A DNA stretch of 64,000 nucleotides from DAOTXR01 sp034435375 (GTDB lineage Bacteria; Chloroflexota; Anaerolineae; Aggregatilineales; UBA3940): the NCBI GenBank assembly GCA_034435375.1, contig DAOTXR010000052.1:186001-250000 (forward strand), read 5' to 3'. The position numbers and the translations under genes were made by a program. The notes beneath the pieces are model-generated. The model was not told the origin of the DNA. It saw nothing but the letters and a program-made list of their open reading frames with translations, and searched no databases. This document shows positions 1 through 7,755 of this stretch, piece by piece. Within the stretch, counting starts at the first letter, position 1, and each line of letters begins with the position of its first letter.

Positions 1-64
1 CGTAGTTTCCAGCAAATGCTGACGAGAAGAAAAAGGATCCCATGAGGCGGAGAGCATACTTTTG

Positions 65-229
65 CTAGGAACCACCGGACCCACTGAACGCATTACCTGC
101 TAGAGCTACCTGCACGGGGGACAGCCCCAGCGCAAGCGCCACCGCGATTGCCACTGCAATCCCCAACACCTTGACCCGCCATGGCTCGGCAGCGAACCAA
201 GTCCCTACAGCAATGAGTTTGGCCTTCAT
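65..229 (-). CDS. Small secreted-peptide precursor (54 aa)
   Basis: The start at 229 is chosen because AGGAG lies just upstream with normal spacing; the frame is open further upstream but lacks a ribosome site there. The product has a charged N-region (Lys2, Lys4, Arg18, Lys20), a hydrophobic core at about residues 21-36 and a c-region ending Ala-Leu-Ala at residues 42-44, as in a type I signal peptide. Cleavage after Ala44 would release a ten-residue Gly/Ser-rich tail, GNAFSGSGGS. I recognise no family. It is transcribed separately from the large regulator upstream on the same strand, because an intrinsic terminator lies between them and it has its own -10 element. It could be a pheromone-like signal read by that regulator (inference), or simply a small single-span membrane protein. 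Confidence 0.6.
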   Translation of the reverse strand: MKAKLIAVGTWFAAEPWRVKVLGIAVAIAVALALGLSPVQVALAGNAFSGSGGS

Positions 230-283
230 TTCTCTGTTCTCCTTTTCTTTTCGGACATAGTGTTGATTTTGAGTATTGCCGAC

Positions 284-292
284 ATCATAGCA
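284..292 (-). promoter_or_regulatory. Extended -10 promoter of the small peptide gene
   Basis: On the minus strand this reads TGC-TATGAT, an extended -10. No good -35 is visible, which is acceptable for this promoter class. Predicted transcription would begin near 277, giving a leader of about 48 nt before the start at 229. Confidence 0.5.
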
Positions 293-325
293 CTCAGCGC
301 TCAACAAACTGCTTACCAGCCCAAC

Positions 326-348
326 AAAAAGCCGCCCCAAGGGGCGGC
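326..348 (-). terminator. Intrinsic terminator of the STAND-BTAD regulator
   Basis: The minus strand shows GCCGCCCC-TT-GGGGCGGC, a perfect 8-bp GC stem (331-348), followed by five T residues (326-330). It ends the regulator transcript (stop at 463) before the small peptide gene. Confidence 0.85.
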
Positions 349-462
349 AAAACCCGAAATCTGTAGCTCTAGGAGTTTGTCTGGAAATGGCTTCGTGGCC
401 TGTCAACTCAATGCAAGACACATCCTCAGTAGGGGTCGCCAGTTATCCACAAGGGTAATGGT

Positions 463-3400
463 TCAGCTCAAGAGGAGCGAAGCGAGGCCAAGGGTCTCCT
501 CGGAAGGCGCGGTAGAGAGCTCCTGGGCAAGTAGCCTGCGCAGCTTCTCCAGGTGGGCCCGGATACGCTGCTTTTCGCCCATCCGAGCGTAGCAGATCAT
601 GATAGCCCGGTGCACGTCCTCGCGGAAGGGATCAATGTCGAGTGCATGGCGCAGTGACCGTAGCGCTCCAGTGAAGTCATTGCGTGCGCGGGCACACTCG
701 CTCAGCCCCATCAGTGTTTCAAGGTACGTTTCGAGCAGCATCTCGCGGTGCGGGTAGACCCACTCCGACTCAAACGAAGGCAGAAAATCGCCCTGATACA
801 GTTCAGACGCCTTGTGCCACAGGTCCTCGGCCCGGGCATCACGGGCCGGGAGCAAGCGTGCCTGGTTGACTAGCGCCTCGAGTTCGAGAGCGTCGCACCA
901 CAGGTCGATCTCAGGATTGATCAAGTAGCGATTGTCGTGGAAGTTAATGACATCCTCCCCCAGCGCCTGACGCGCCCGGTAAAGCGTGGTGTGAAAGCTA
1001 GATCGGACCCGCTGAGTGGAGCTGTCTGGCCAGAAGACCAGGCTGATCCGTTCACGGGTCTCCGGGCCATGAAACAGCAGGTAGAGAAAAAGCTCTCTGG
1101 CGGCGACCGCCCGCCATTCTGAGAGCGGAACCAGTCTGCCGTCCCGTTCGATGCGCTCCTGGCCAAGTGTCCATACTCGCAGGCTGTAAGTGGCATCGGT
1201 CATGCTGTGGCTGCGCCCCTGCGCCGCGTGAGTCAGCCTCTTCTGGACGGCACGCAGCAGATCGAGGTCACGGATGATCTCCTGGTACTTCTTTCGCCGC
1301 GCGATGACGAAGGTCTCCAGGAAAGGTGTATGGGCCACTTCGGCAGCCAGGGGCTGTGCACTGCCCACCTCCCGTGCCAGACTCAGGGCTGCATCGAGGG
1401 CGGCCTCAGCGGTCGCTTCGTCGGATAGTAACAGAGCAACCTCTGCCTGGACGCCCAGAATGCCCAGCATTTCAAATCGTGCCCCCTGCTTTTCAAGGTC
1501 GCCAACCGCCTCGGCCATACGGCTCATGATAGAGTCCGCCTTGTCCATTCTGGCACGTGCAGCCCACATGGCTACCCGAGCAATCGCCCCTTCAGAAGGT
1601 AAACTGTGCTTCTCAGCCAGCTTCAGGGCTTCCTGCGCCAGCGACAGCGCCTCTTGCCAGTGCCCCTGCCAACGCTGGAGCACCGACGCGCTGATCAGAA
1701 TGGACAGACGCAACAATGGTTCACTCTCGCCATGCAGTTCGAGCGCCCTGGTGTACAATTGGATAGCCTGATCAAAGTCACCCAGGTCGCGTTGAAGATC
1801 CCCCATGCTCCACAACAGGTAGCTCTCTGCCCGCCGGTCGGAGACGCGCGTCACTACACTCAGACCCTCTCGGAAGGTTGCCATAGCCTGGGTGTAGTCA
1901 CCGCGCTGGTGATAGTAATACCCCAGGTTGTTGAGGGCTAGGGTGAGAGTGCCAGCCCCACCCAGCGACCGCCTGAGAGCGACCATCTCCTGGAGGCAGG
2001 CTCCCGACTCGTCAAGGCGGCCCAATCGTCCGTAAGCAGCTTGAAGATCCTGCAGAAGAAATGACAAGGCAGAACGGTCGCCGTCGTTCCGGTATAAGGG
2101 GAGCGCCTGCTCAAGATAGGTCACGCCAGACTCGGCATCGCCCAGCAGCAGCAATGCGACCCCCAAAATGCGCATAGCTCGGCCCCGCAGGTTGGCCGCA
2201 TCGGGCAGGAACTGCATCAGGTGAGTAACCCGCGCAACGGCTTCCTGGTACTGGCCCTGTTGTAGGGTGATCACCGCCCGCTGGAGCTGTACATCCGCGA
2301 TGCCTATCTCATCCTCTCGCTCCATGAATCCGGTCTCAGCTTCGGCCAACTCGGACTCGGCTGCCTCGTACTCGTAGTGGTCGATGTGAAAACGGGCACA
2401 CATGTACGACAGTCTGGGGGTCACAACCCCGACCTGGCGAAGCAAGGTCCCCCAGCTTAGCAGGGTCTGCATTTTACCTTGCGCAAAGTAAGCTGCCGCA
2501 ACACGTTCGGCCAGCGCTGCCGCCCGGTCGGGGAGGTCGGCGGCCATATAGTGGGCGAACGCTTCATCAATTTCACCCTTGTCCTCAAACCAACGACCTG
2601 CCCGCGTATGCAGTTCAGCGAAATGTTCAGGGTCTCTGGATTGAAGCTGCTGCTGCAAAAAAGTGCGGAATAACGAGTGGTACATCAGTCCACCGGGCAC
2701 TTTCGACAGGAACAGGTTACGCATCTGGGCTTCCGCCAACCGATTGGCGCTGTCCGACAGGCCCAGTGCAGCAGAGCACAGCTCAGGCGTCATGCGGGTG
2801 AGGGTGGATGAGGCCAACAGAAAGTCGCGCAGGCCAGACGGCTGAGCACCCAACATCGACTCGGCCAGAGCATCGAACAGCGCTTCCGGGCCTTCTCCAC
2901 CGCCCAGCATGGCGCGCTCCAGATCGGGCGGCAGGGGTTGCAGGGCCAGTACAATCCCGGCAGGCCACCCTTCCAGCCGTGTGACGAACTCCTCGACCTT
3001 CTCCGGCGAAGGCGCATCCCCAGGCATCTTGAAGGCCAGGCTGTTAGCCTCGTCGACGGTCATGCGAAGCTCTTCCTGACCGATGGCAAGCACCTCGCGG
3101 CGGGCGAGCATCTCGGCATATGACAGACGGGGAAACACACGGCTGATCAGAATCAAGTGGCAGTTGGAGGGTAACAGCGCCACCAAGCTGCGCAGCCACG
3201 CCTCGGCAGCTGCAGAGCCTGTCAGGTGTTGGGCATCGTCGAGGACATACACAATCTTGCGAGGCGAGACAGCCCGCAAGTGGTCAGCGATTACAGCTGC
3301 CAGTTCAGCTGGCGTGTAATTTTGGACCTCGCGAGGTGACTGTGTGATGGGCACCACTTGTTCAAGGGCAGCCAGAGCATGGTGATACAGGTTGGGAACA

Positions 3401-3618
3401 TCTCGCTCACGTTCCTCAATGATGTGCCAGACTACCGGGTGAGGAATCTGGTAGGCGAACTGCGAGGCAATGGTTGTTTTGCCATAGCCCGGTGGCGCAC
3501 TGACCAGAGTTAGCTTATGTTCAAGCGCGGCAGACATTCGCTGCAAGAGACGTGGCCGCTCGATAGCCCCTGGTGTGTGAGGAATGTGTGTCTTATATTG
3601 GCTGTCTGCGCTGGGCAT
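463..3618 (-). CDS. STAND-type transcriptional activator, MalT-like NTPase with TPRs and C-terminal wHTH-BTAD
   Basis: This is a 1051-aa cytoplasmic ATP-dependent regulator. The N-terminus has a Walker A motif (PPGYGKTT, about residues 42-49) and a Walker B-like VYVLDDAQ segment near residue 125, followed by MalT-type helical and tetratricopeptide repeats to about residue 790. The C-terminus, from about 810, is an OmpR-like winged helix followed by a bacterial transcriptional activation (BTAD) domain, so it binds DNA like SARP regulators rather than by a LuxR HTH. In this class, ligand binding to the TPR sensor drives nucleotide exchange and oligomerisation. The start at 3618 has GAGGG nine bases upstream. 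Upstream lie a 24-bp palindrome and two TATAAT boxes; downstream lie a terminator and a secreted-peptide gene, a possible cognate signal. The regulated genes are unknown. Confidence 0.88.
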   Translation of the reverse strand: MPSADSQYKTHIPHTPGAIERPRLLQRMSAALEHKLTLVSAPPGYGKTTIASQFAYQIPHPVVWHIIEERERDVPNLYHHALAALEQVVPITQSPREVQNYTPAELAAVIADHLRAVSPRKIVYVLDDAQHLTGSAAAEAWLRSLVALLPSNCHLILISRVFPRLSYAEMLARREVLAIGQEELRMTVDEANSLAFKMPGDAPSPEKVEEFVTRLEGWPAGIVLALQPLPPDLERAMLGGGEGPEALFDALAESMLGAQPSGLRDFLLASSTLTRMTPELCSAALGLSDSANRLAEAQMRNLFLSKVPGGLMYHSLFRTFLQQQLQSRDPEHFAELHTRAGRWFEDKGEIDEAFAHYMAADLPDRAAALAERVAAAYFAQGKMQTLLSWGTLLRQVGVVTPRLSYMCARFHIDHYEYEAAESELAEAETGFMEREDEIGIADVQLQRAVITLQQGQYQEAVARVTHLMQFLPDAANLRGRAMRILGVALLLLGDAESGVTYLEQALPLYRNDGDRSALSFLLQDLQAAYGRLGRLDESGACLQEMVALRRSLGGAGTLTLALNNLGYYYHQRGDYTQAMATFREGLSVVTRVSDRRAESYLLWSMGDLQRDLGDFDQAIQLYTRALELHGESEPLLRLSILISASVLQRWQGHWQEALSLAQEALKLAEKHSLPSEGAIARVAMWAARARMDKADSIMSRMAEAVGDLEKQGARFEMLGILGVQAEVALLLSDEATAEAALDAALSLAREVGSAQPLAAEVAHTPFLETFVIARRKKYQEIIRDLDLLRAVQKRLTHAAQGRSHSMTDATYSLRVWTLGQERIERDGRLVPLSEWRAVAARELFLYLLFHGPETRERISLVFWPDSSTQRVRSSFHTTLYRARQALGEDVINFHDNRYLINPEIDLWCDALELEALVNQARLLPARDARAEDLWHKASELYQGDFLPSFESEWVYPHREMLLETYLETLMGLSECARARNDFTGALRSLRHALDIDPFREDVHRAIMICYARMGEKQRIRAHLEKLRRLLAQELSTAPSEETLGLASLLLS

Positions 3619-4016
3619 GTAGCGATTCCCTCGCCAGACCTCTTAGACAATTGCCCCCAGGCTCGCATGTGCTAACAAACACCCACCGCTATCGGTCCGC
3701 TGATGCAGGTCGGGACATAAACGTTGATGAGGCGCAAGTGAAACTGGAGACGGTACCGGGTTCAGCGTCTGCAAAAGAGGATGTTGTGATCGCAGCCCGC
3801 CCCATAAGCCGCGATCCCACCTCTCGCTCCACACCCGGGAGCGAGGGCTTATGGTATTCCTGGCACTATGTATGCACTATCCTAAATTATAACCCTCAGC
3901 CCACCGTCGTGCAGTGTTGGGGAATACTGTTGTGTAAAATTATACACCACAGACTTTCAGAAGCAGCCAGCAGAAATCAGTTAGATGGGGCATTAGCCCG
4001 GCTTCCGCGACTCCCC
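3619..4016. other. Intergenic region between murI and the STAND regulator
   Basis: There is no convincing gene in these 398 bases. On the minus strand there are two TATAAT boxes (3939-3944 and 3886-3891), and the first sits inside the 24-bp palindrome at 3928-3951. Both could serve the regulator starting at 3618, but neither has a clear -35. Confidence 0.5.
3928..3951. promoter_or_regulatory. 24-bp near-perfect palindrome, candidate operator
   Basis: The sequence runs TGTtGTGTA, a six-base AT centre, then TACACcACA; ten of twelve pairs are complementary. A minus-strand TATAAT lies in its centre, so a dimer bound here would cover a promoter. It is 310 bases upstream of the STAND regulator and could be an autoregulatory site or belong to another factor. 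Confidence 0.5.
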
Positions 4017-4856
4017 TCATTGCTCCGCAGAGATGATCTCTTCATCCTGCCACGTCACAGCCTGAACCTGCCCTCTTGAGATGGGATCGTTCATCAGACG
4101 CCGGGCCAGCATGTAGAAGCCATCGGAATCGCCGCTGGTGTAATACGTTACCTGCCCGACGTGGTCCAGATGGTTGCGCCTATCGGCGATCACGCGGCCT
4201 GTCTGGCGAGCAATGGCCGGACTGGGATCGACGATGGTTACTCCTGGCCCTATGATCTCGGCCAGGATAGGCGTGAGGAACGGAAAGTGAGTGCAGCCCA
4301 ACACCAGCTGGTCGATCCCGGCCTCGATCAGTGGTTGGAGATAGCTACGTGCAGCCTGCCAGACCGCTGGCGTGTCAAGCTGTCCATCTTCTACCAGCGT
4401 CACAAACTGCGGACATACCTGGGTCACAACTTTTACATCCTGTGCAAAGCGATCTACTACGCTGGCGAACAATTCTCCCTGGTAGGTCGCCTTGGTCGTG
4501 ATGACGCCAATCACGCCGCTGCGCGTGTCCTGGGCGGCTGGTTTTACGGCAGGTTCCATGCCCACAAATGGTATGTCCGGAAACGTCTCTCGCAGATGCC
4601 GAAGGCTGGCTGCTGAAGCTGCATTACAGGCAATAACGATAGCTTTGGCATGGCGGGCCAGGAAAAAGCGTGTAATGGCGCGAGTAAATGCACGTATCTG
4701 TTCCAGGGGGCGGGGTCCATAAGGTACATGGCCCTGATCAGCCAGGTAGAGGACATCCTCATTTGGAAGCTGGCGGCGTACCTCGCGCAGGATCGACAAA
4801 CCGCCGACCCCTGAATCGAGCATTGCGATAGGACGCGCGTCTATAGACACAGCCAT
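4017..4856 (-). CDS. murI: Glutamate racemase
   Basis: It interconverts L- and D-glutamate and so supplies D-Glu for the peptidoglycan stem peptide in the cytoplasm. The ATG at 4856 is preferred over a GTG at 4886 because it gives the usual N-terminus and has a G-rich site upstream; the product is 279 aa, normal for the family. DSGVGG is at residues 14-19, the first catalytic cysteine is in ACNAASA (Cys77), and the second is in LGCTHFPFL near residue 189. The usual CNTASA reads CNAASA, a mild substitution. It is the last gene of an apparent rplS / amidohydrolase / murI operon, 65 bases after the preceding gene. The identification is secure. Confidence 0.95.
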   Translation of the reverse strand: MAVSIDARPIAMLDSGVGGLSILREVRRQLPNEDVLYLADQGHVPYGPRPLEQIRAFTRAITRFFLARHAKAIVIACNAASAASLRHLRETFPDIPFVGMEPAVKPAAQDTRSGVIGVITTKATYQGELFASVVDRFAQDVKVVTQVCPQFVTLVEDGQLDTPAVWQAARSYLQPLIEAGIDQLVLGCTHFPFLTPILAEIIGPGVTIVDPSPAIARQTGRVIADRRNHLDHVGQVTYYTSGDSDGFYMLARRLMNDPISRGQVQAVTWQDEEIISAEQ

Positions 4857-4921
4857 GCTTACCGGCCCCCGTTCTGAGGGACACACAGAGCGTCTATATG
4901 TTCATGGGTGGAGTTCGTGCG

Positions 4922-5665
4922 CTAGCTGCCTGCCGCCGCTCGGACCAATGCCTCGAATAGGCGGTGCATCGGGGGATGCTCGTCTACTAGTGCCTCAGGA
5001 TGCCATTGCACACCGATAACAAACCGTTTTTCGGGCAGCTCAAGCCCTTCGATGATCCCATCATCTGCATGCGCCACCACTTGTAGACCAGGCGCGATAG
5101 TACCAACGGCTTGGTGGTGTAGGCTGTTCACCGCCAGCCGATGGTCGGCAAGACCTAGCGCCATGCCCAGCCGGCTATCTGGTGCCACCGTGACCATGTG
5201 TGTGGGGATCACAAACCACTTGTCAGTGGGAGCTTCGTGTCTCAGGGAGTGGATGACCTCTTCACGGATGTCCTGGATCAGCGTGCCACCGAGTGCCACA
5301 TTCAGTACCTGAATGCCCCGGCAGATAGCCAGCAAGGGTCGGTCATCCTCAACTGCCCAGCGCACCAACTGTATCTCGGCTTCATCCCGGCCAGAGTCGA
5401 TGCCCTCAGTGTAAGGCGAGACGCTTTCCGCGCTGTAGCGGGCAGGATCAACATCTCCGCCGCCGCTGAGCACGATCCCATCCAGGCGCTCATAGATGCG
5501 ACGCAGGGTTGGCATCTCCAGTGGGAAGGGGATCATCACTGGCGCGCCTCCCGCTACCTGGATAGCGTGTGTGTAGGTGGGTCTGACGGCCAGATATGGC
5601 GCTCCCGAAGCGGGCGAGCGCAGAATACCAACTGAGACACCGATCAGAGGAGGATGGGCAGCCAA
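4922..5665 (-). CDS. Class I glutamine-amidotransferase-like hydrolase (gamma-glutamyl-GABA hydrolase family)
   Basis: This 247-aa cytoplasmic enzyme belongs to the PuuD-like peptidase C26 family, which hydrolyses gamma-glutamyl amides. The nucleophile is in the AICRGIQ turn near residue 115, and the His-Glu pair is in QWHPEAL near residue 222, so the triad is complete. The start is a TTG at 5665 with GGGGAG six bases upstream; an overlapping ATG is out of frame. It lies 29 bases after rplS and 65 before murI, so it is probably cotranscribed. The substrate cannot be read from sequence. Being next to a glutamate racemase hints at gamma-glutamyl or wall-peptide turnover, but this is inference. 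Confidence 0.85.
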   Translation of the reverse strand: MAAHPPLIGVSVGILRSPASGAPYLAVRPTYTHAIQVAGGAPVMIPFPLEMPTLRRIYERLDGIVLSGGGDVDPARYSAESVSPYTEGIDSGRDEAEIQLVRWAVEDDRPLLAICRGIQVLNVALGGTLIQDIREEVIHSLRHEAPTDKWFVIPTHMVTVAPDSRLGMALGLADHRLAVNSLHHQAVGTIAPGLQVVAHADDGIIEGLELPEKRFVIGVQWHPEALVDEHPPMHRLFEALVRAAAGS

Positions 5666-5694
5666 AGCATCTCCCCACAGACGCTCAGACAGGC

Positions 5695-6039
5695 TTACCG
5701 CTTCTCTTTGAGCACAGCCCGCTTACCCGTCCGCCCTCGCATAAAATACAGCCGGGCGCGGCGAACCTTGGCATGGCGCGTGACCTCGACTTTCTCGATG
5801 CGTGGTGAGCGCAGCAGGAAGGTTCTTTCCACGCCAATGCCATGCGATGCCGTGCGGCGGACTGTAAACGAGGCATTGTTACCGCCTTTTTTGGTGCGGA
5901 TCACAGTGCCAGGGAAGACCTGCACGCGCTCGCGGTCACCCTCGACGATCAGCACATGTACGCGGACGCTGTCGCCGGGGAGCAAATCAGGTATGTTGGG
6001 ATTATCCTTGGCTTCCAATGACTTCATCAGCTCGTTCAT
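5695..6039 (-). CDS. rplS: 50S ribosomal protein L19
   Basis: L19 lies at the 30S-50S interface of the ribosome. The 114-aa protein has the standard length and signatures, including PGDSVRVHV, FPGTVI and the C-terminal RRARLYFMRGRTGK. The start at 6039 is the only in-frame ATG; a stop codon lies 19 codons upstream with no start between. There is no Shine-Dalgarno near the ATG, but AGGAGG (6093-6098) precedes an 8-bp hairpin that, if folded, brings it to 10 bases from the ATG. In many bacteria rplS follows trmD; here it heads an operon with an amidohydrolase and murI, under a strong promoter at 6238-6267 with a leader of about 190 nt. Confidence 0.97.
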   Translation of the reverse strand: MNELMKSLEAKDNPNIPDLLPGDSVRVHVLIVEGDRERVQVFPGTVIRTKKGGNNASFTVRRTASHGIGVERTFLLRSPRIEKVEVTRHAKVRRARLYFMRGRTGKRAVLKEKR

Positions 6040-6047
6040 GTCAGCTT

Positions 6048-6090
6048 GCCCGGCGCGAAATCGCCGTATCGTGCCCTGAGCACGCCGGGC
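6048..6090 (-). promoter_or_regulatory. Hairpin between the Shine-Dalgarno and start codon of rplS
   Basis: Minus-strand arms GCCCGGCG (6083-6090) and CGCCGGGC (6048-6055) are perfectly complementary around a 27-nt loop. AGGAGG lies two bases upstream at 6093-6098 and the ATG eight bases downstream. Folding would place the ribosome site 10 bases from the start, a possible translational switch for L19. Confidence 0.55.
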
Positions 6091-6101
6091 TTCCTCCTCT
6101 C

Positions 6102-6116
6102 AATCAGCAACTGATT
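6102..6116 (-). promoter_or_regulatory. Short leader hairpin of the rplS transcript
   Basis: AATCAG and CTGATT form a 6-bp stem around a 3-nt loop just upstream of the rplS ribosome site. It is one of three hairpins in the leader and could compete with or expose AGGAGG. Confidence 0.35.
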
Positions 6117-6183
6117 ACGACCCCGTGGAGGTTCGTGCTTTGGCTTGATTACAAAGCTGTCGGGCCGGTACATGGTGAGAATA

Positions 6184-6203
6184 ATGGGCTGTAATCAGCC
6201 CAT
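6184..6203 (-). promoter_or_regulatory. Leader hairpin of rplS, attenuator-like
   Basis: ATGGGCTG-ATTA-CAGCCCAT forms a perfect 8-bp stem early in the rplS leader, followed on the minus strand by TATTCTC. The U-tract is weak, so termination is uncertain. Confidence 0.4.
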
Positions 6204-6237
6204 CAATGCCGGCTCTTGGGCCTGACAGCAAGTGAAG

Positions 6238-6267
6238 ATTATATCCATGGGGCCACAGCATGGTCAA
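6238..6267 (-). promoter_or_regulatory. Promoter of the rplS operon
   Basis: The minus strand reads TTGACC, an 18-base spacer, then TATAAT, close to the sigma-70-type consensus. Transcription should start near 6231, about 190 nt before rplS. Confidence 0.75.
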
Positions 6268-6295
6268 ATGGAAGTTGGCCTCGGCATGCCTGAAG

Positions 6296-7441
6296 TCATG
6301 CGCCCGTGGCTAGGTCGTCGTAGAGATGGATGACCTGCTGGTGATAGGCCTCCCACGTAAATTGCTGCACATACTCGCAGGCAGAGCGTCCCATATCTCG
6401 CCGCAGCTCCTGATCACGGTACAGCCGCAGCAGCCGGTCGGCCAGCGCGTCAGGGTCGCGGATCGGAACGATGTATCCATCCTGATGATCGCGAATGGCT
6501 GCGCCGACGTTCTCGGTAATGATCACCGGCAGACCACAGGCCGCTGCCTCGTACACCACCATCCCGAAGCCGTCCTGAAGCGAAGGGAGCACAAACACCG
6601 ATGCAGAGTTGTAGATTGCTGCCAGTTCTGGCTGGGCCACAAAGGGGATGTGGCGATACAAACCTTTGTACTTGGGCAGAAAGGTCCTGCTGTCTGGAAA
6701 CTTGCCGCCAGCCAGCACCAGCTCGGCGTCAGGCAGATTCAGGCGGCTGAAAGCTTCAAGCAGGTATTGCACACCTTTCTGCAGGCTGATCGCCCCAACG
6801 AACAGCACCCGAAAGGTGCGGTCGGTCTTCACTTCCGGCATCGGCTTGAAGCGCTCTGGTGCAAACCCGAAGTGTACCCTCCGTAGCTTCGTTTCTGGCA
6901 CTCCCTGCGAGATCATGGTACGCCATACAAACTCAGACGGCACCACAATAGCGTCGGCCTCGGCATACTCCTGATTATGTTTGCGGAATAACAACTTGTT
7001 GGCCTCTGAGAAGCGTAGCCCATGACGGGCGTATTCCTCTCTGAGGATCCGATCATGGATAACAGGATGGGCTGACGAACGCTGAACGATCGTCTTCATG
7101 CCCATCTGCTTGGCTTTGCGCATCGAGAACAGCCCAAAGTGGTTGAAGACATCGAAGATGTCCCCGCCGTCGATATAGCGTCGGGCTAGCCAGTCAAACA
7201 GGTTGTCGCGAACCAGATATGAGTAGTAGATGCTGCTTGCCCCCGGCAGCCTCTGAATGCCCATGCTCAGCAGTTCTGGCAGCACAATCTGGCGTACCTT
7301 GCGCTGGTCGATCTCGGTGTCGTGCCGGTCAAAGATCGTTGTGATGAAGCGCTTCAGGTAACCTGCCCGTTGAACTCCATGCACCAGGTGATAGGCGTGA
7401 AAAGGCCCACCTGAGGCAATGATCGCCTGCAATGCCGCCAT
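6296..7441 (-). CDS. Glycosyltransferase family 4 protein
   Basis: This 381-aa GT-B fold enzyme probably moves a nucleotide-sugar glycosyl unit onto an envelope or exopolysaccharide acceptor on the inner membrane face. The donor-binding half starts near residue 205 (VLFVGAISLQKG), and the typical C-terminal stretch VLPSLQDGFGM...EAAACGLPVI carries the Glu-x7-Glu motif of family 4. The ATG at 7441 has only AGCAGG directly upstream; a stronger AGGAGG lies 17-18 bases away, so the start is not certain. A TATAAT on the minus strand at 7499-7504 may be its -10. It stands alone, divergent from mreB. Acceptor and sugar cannot be deduced. Confidence 0.85.
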   Translation of the reverse strand: MAALQAIIASGGPFHAYHLVHGVQRAGYLKRFITTIFDRHDTEIDQRKVRQIVLPELLSMGIQRLPGASSIYYSYLVRDNLFDWLARRYIDGGDIFDVFNHFGLFSMRKAKQMGMKTIVQRSSAHPVIHDRILREEYARHGLRFSEANKLLFRKHNQEYAEADAIVVPSEFVWRTMISQGVPETKLRRVHFGFAPERFKPMPEVKTDRTFRVLFVGAISLQKGVQYLLEAFSRLNLPDAELVLAGGKFPDSRTFLPKYKGLYRHIPFVAQPELAAIYNSASVFVLPSLQDGFGMVVYEAAACGLPVIITENVGAAIRDHQDGYIVPIRDPDALADRLLRLYRDQELRRDMGRSACEYVQQFTWEAYHQQVIHLYDDLATGA

Positions 7442-7755
7442 GCCTGCTGTGATCTGACCTCCTGAAGGGCTGCCAAAGACTGCGGGCTGTGGAATTTGAT
7501 TATAGCCTTGGGGCAGTCGAACCGTCGAAAACTGAGAAAACCTGCTGGGGCCGCAGGTGCCAGAGAGTGGATGAAGTCAGGCAAACCGGAATTGTGCACA
7601 GCAGGAGTGGGCCGCATAGCCTCCCCCACGAATAGGCGCGATTGCAGGGGGCAGATCGCAATGGTATAATCCCGCCGACTGGGTCCCCTGCGATCACAGT
7701 CCTTAAAATTGTTTATCATCAGGGCTTTTACCTGCCCCGACCTGGAGCACACCGC
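7442..7755. other. Divergent promoter region between the glycosyltransferase and mreB
   Basis: This 314-base gap holds the mreB promoter (7642-7670), its ribosome site, and a minus-strand TATAAT (7499-7504) for the glycosyltransferase. The frame of mreB is open back to an ATG at 7642, but that lies within the promoter and is not the start. Confidence 0.6.
7642..7670 (+). promoter_or_regulatory. Promoter of the mreBCD-PBP2 operon
   Basis: TTGCAG (7642-7647), a 17-base spacer and an extended -10 TGG-TATAAT (7662-7670) are visible. Transcription would start near 7677, leaving a leader of about 79 nt before the GTG at 7756. Confidence 0.75.

Noticed and set aside
443..451. Perfect DnaA box TTATCCACA
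   Set aside because: A single copy without a cluster, AT-rich unwinding region or dnaA/dnaN genes; a chance match in 64 kb is plausible. A near match at 22147 does not change this.
260..592. Plus-strand reading frame of 110 codons opposite the regulator terminator
   Set aside because: It spans a perfect minus-strand terminator and the end of the regulator gene, has no ribosome site and no protein-like features.
7642..7755. N-terminal extension of MreB from an ATG at 7642
   Set aside because: The extension contains the mreB promoter and does not resemble MreB; GTG 7756 has a good ribosome site.
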